Source of the DNA: Methanosarcinales archaeon
Lineage (GTDB): Archaea; Halobacteriota; Methanosarcinia; Methanosarcinales; Methanocomedenaceae
Reading direction: 5' to 3'
Length of the DNA: 5,915 nt
Assembly (NCBI GenBank): GCA_013330355.1
Contig: DUIM01000057.1
Span: forward strand, 1-5,915
The first letter of the stretch is position 1; every line of letters starts with the position of its first letter. A model generated the notes under the pieces. The model searched no databases. It saw only the letters and a list, made by a program, of their open reading frames with translations, and had not been told where the DNA came from. A program made the position numbers and the translations under genes. Of this stretch, positions 5,337 through 5,915 are shown in pieces.

Positions 5337-5631
5337 GCAGGAATTGAGAGTACCACAGCAGTAAATTGGGGATGTTGTAGCAGTAAATTGCGACCCGTAT
5401 GTGGGCATTATTCACGTTGTTCCGCGGGCTTACTACGTGGGCGCTGGCACCCACACATTCTGCGGTAGGATTTCCCCGAATGGAATGGGTAGCCGGTCAG
5501 GTAATCTGTGATATAGCTTATTGTTGACAGACAAAGAACGCAAAGGAGACTGAAAGGAAATATTCTATATTCTTAAGTGTGCTCTCTGGCAGTATGGAAT
5601 AAAATATGGAATTTGATTGTTTCAGATAAAA

Positions 5632-5727
5632 ATGAACCAACTATGCCATACCGAAGTCCATCTCAATGAAATTGTCCCCTCATGTGTAGCGAACCAGAAC
5701 GTTGAAATATCGTATCTGCCAGGATAG
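5632..5727 (+). CDS. Possible 31-residue ORF just upstream of the transporter (doubtful)
   Basis: ATG 5632 to TAG 5725 encodes a short peptide ending NQNVEISYLPG. It is in the same frame as the transporter gene and stops 6 bases before that ATG. No ribosome-binding site precedes it; a TTG at 5617 in the same frame is an alternative start. It could be a leader peptide, the tail of a decayed gene, or chance. I do not recognise the sequence. Confidence 0.2.
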   Translation: MNQLCHTEVHLNEIVPSCVANQNVEISYLPG

Positions 5728-5733
5728 AACAGG

Positions 5734-5915
5734 ATGAATAAGCATAACATGATTTCTGGAGAACTCATCGAAAAGCCGGATGAAGCAAGCATAAAGACAT
5801 CCGCACTCATCGCAGCCACACTGGCATCCTTCCTTACTCCATTCATGGGCTCATCCGTGGTTATTGCACTCAAGTACATTGACATCGAATTTGCTGTTGA
5901 TGCTGTGTTGCTGAG
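5734..5915 (+). CDS. MFS transporter, DHA2 drug-efflux type (N-terminal 60 codons only)
   Basis: Start of a membrane protein of the major facilitator superfamily, probably of the EmrB/QacA-like drug:proton antiporter type (14 transmembrane segments) common in methanogens. Sixty codons are visible before the edge. A polar N-terminus of about 22 residues precedes the first membrane segment (about 24-46), which contains LASFLTPFMGSSVVIAL. This matches the family's first helix with its conserved PFMGSS..IAL stretch, followed by an IxxEF-like loop and the beginning of helix 2 (DAVLL). Family members usually have a Pro after IAL; here it is Lys, a small oddity. ATG 5734 has CAGGA 9 bases upstream. 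ATG 5749 (with AGGATG before it) is an equally possible start; an in-frame TAG at 5725 limits extension. The substrate cannot be told. Confidence 0.8.
   Translation, partial: MNKHNMISGELIEKPDEASIKTSALIAATLASFLTPFMGSSVVIALKYIDIEFAVDAVLL

Larger units (their letters stand above)
5249..5733. other. 485-base region between iscU and the transporter with no confident gene
   Basis: I found no recognisable protein gene here. It holds a nested inverted repeat (5281-5336), a 12-base direct repeat (AGCAGTAAATTG at 5357-5368 and 5379-5390), a start-less open stretch on the plus strand (5365-5511), a 5-bp hairpin GTGGG/CCCAC (5437-5454), a close direct repeat of TATGGAAT (5593-5600, 5605-5612), and a 31-codon ORF (5632-5727). 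A 64-codon TTG-start frame (5274-5468) and a 69-codon minus-strand frame (5245-5454) overlap here and match nothing I know. The base composition is mixed, with a GC-richer block around 5390-5500 and AT-rich sequence after 5550. It may be decayed coding sequence, a non-coding RNA with its promoter, or both. Confidence 0.5.

Noticed and set aside
5245..5454. 69-codon minus-strand frame
   Set aside because: Overlaps the end of iscU, starts with GTG without a ribosome-binding site, and is not recognisable.
5274..5468. 64-codon TTG-start frame rich in Cys and His
   Set aside because: No ribosome-binding site, no recognisable pattern of metal-binding motifs, and it overlaps the hairpin and repeats; likely chance.

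Overview
The window looks like chromosomal DNA from a methanogenic or methane-oxidising (ANME-type) euryarchaeon, probably related to Methanosarcinales. Three things point this way: formylmethanofuran dehydrogenase subunits (the C1 pathway shared by methanogens, ANME archaea and Archaeoglobi), an archaeal alanine dehydrogenase of the ornithine cyclodeaminase family, and an archaeal translation factor aIF1. TATA-like promoters and Shine-Dalgarno sites of the GGAGGTGA type are both present. The lineage is inferred from protein character only; no rRNA gene is present.

Layout. The left half (1-3125) is read on the minus strand: DUF192 protein (2784-3125), alanine dehydrogenase (1684-2670), fwdD (1110-1487), then fwdB (1-1097, cut by the window edge). 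The right half is read on the plus strand: aIF1 (3200-3508), cysteine desulfurase iscS (GTG start at 3648, to 4811), scaffold iscU (4871-5248), and the first 60 codons of an MFS drug-efflux-type transporter (5734 to the edge). The two halves diverge at a 74-base gap (3126-3199) with one symmetric TATA-like core that could serve both directions.

Function. FwdD and FwdB are the molybdopterin-binding and catalytic subunits of the Mo/W enzyme that reduces CO2 to formylmethanofuran, or runs in reverse. IscS and IscU make Fe-S clusters, which an Fe-S-rich C1 metabolism needs heavily. Alanine dehydrogenase, DUF192, aIF1 and the transporter have no clear shared pathway with these.

Non-coding structure. 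No wholly new multi-gene system is visible; the unusual content lies between genes. (1) Three head-to-tail 36-base repeats (1507-1614) lie upstream of fwdD. They stay open in frame with alanine dehydrogenase beyond its TGA and would encode three 12-residue repeats. (2) Four 16-base repeats (2748-2811) begin inside the last codons of the DUF192 gene and lie upstream of alanine dehydrogenase. (3) Two inverted repeats abut exactly (3531-3563 and 3564-3590) in front of iscS, the second enclosing a TATA-like sequence. (4) A 485-base region after iscU (5249-5733) holds a nested hairpin, a protein-like stretch with no start codon, and a short ORF ending just before the transporter.
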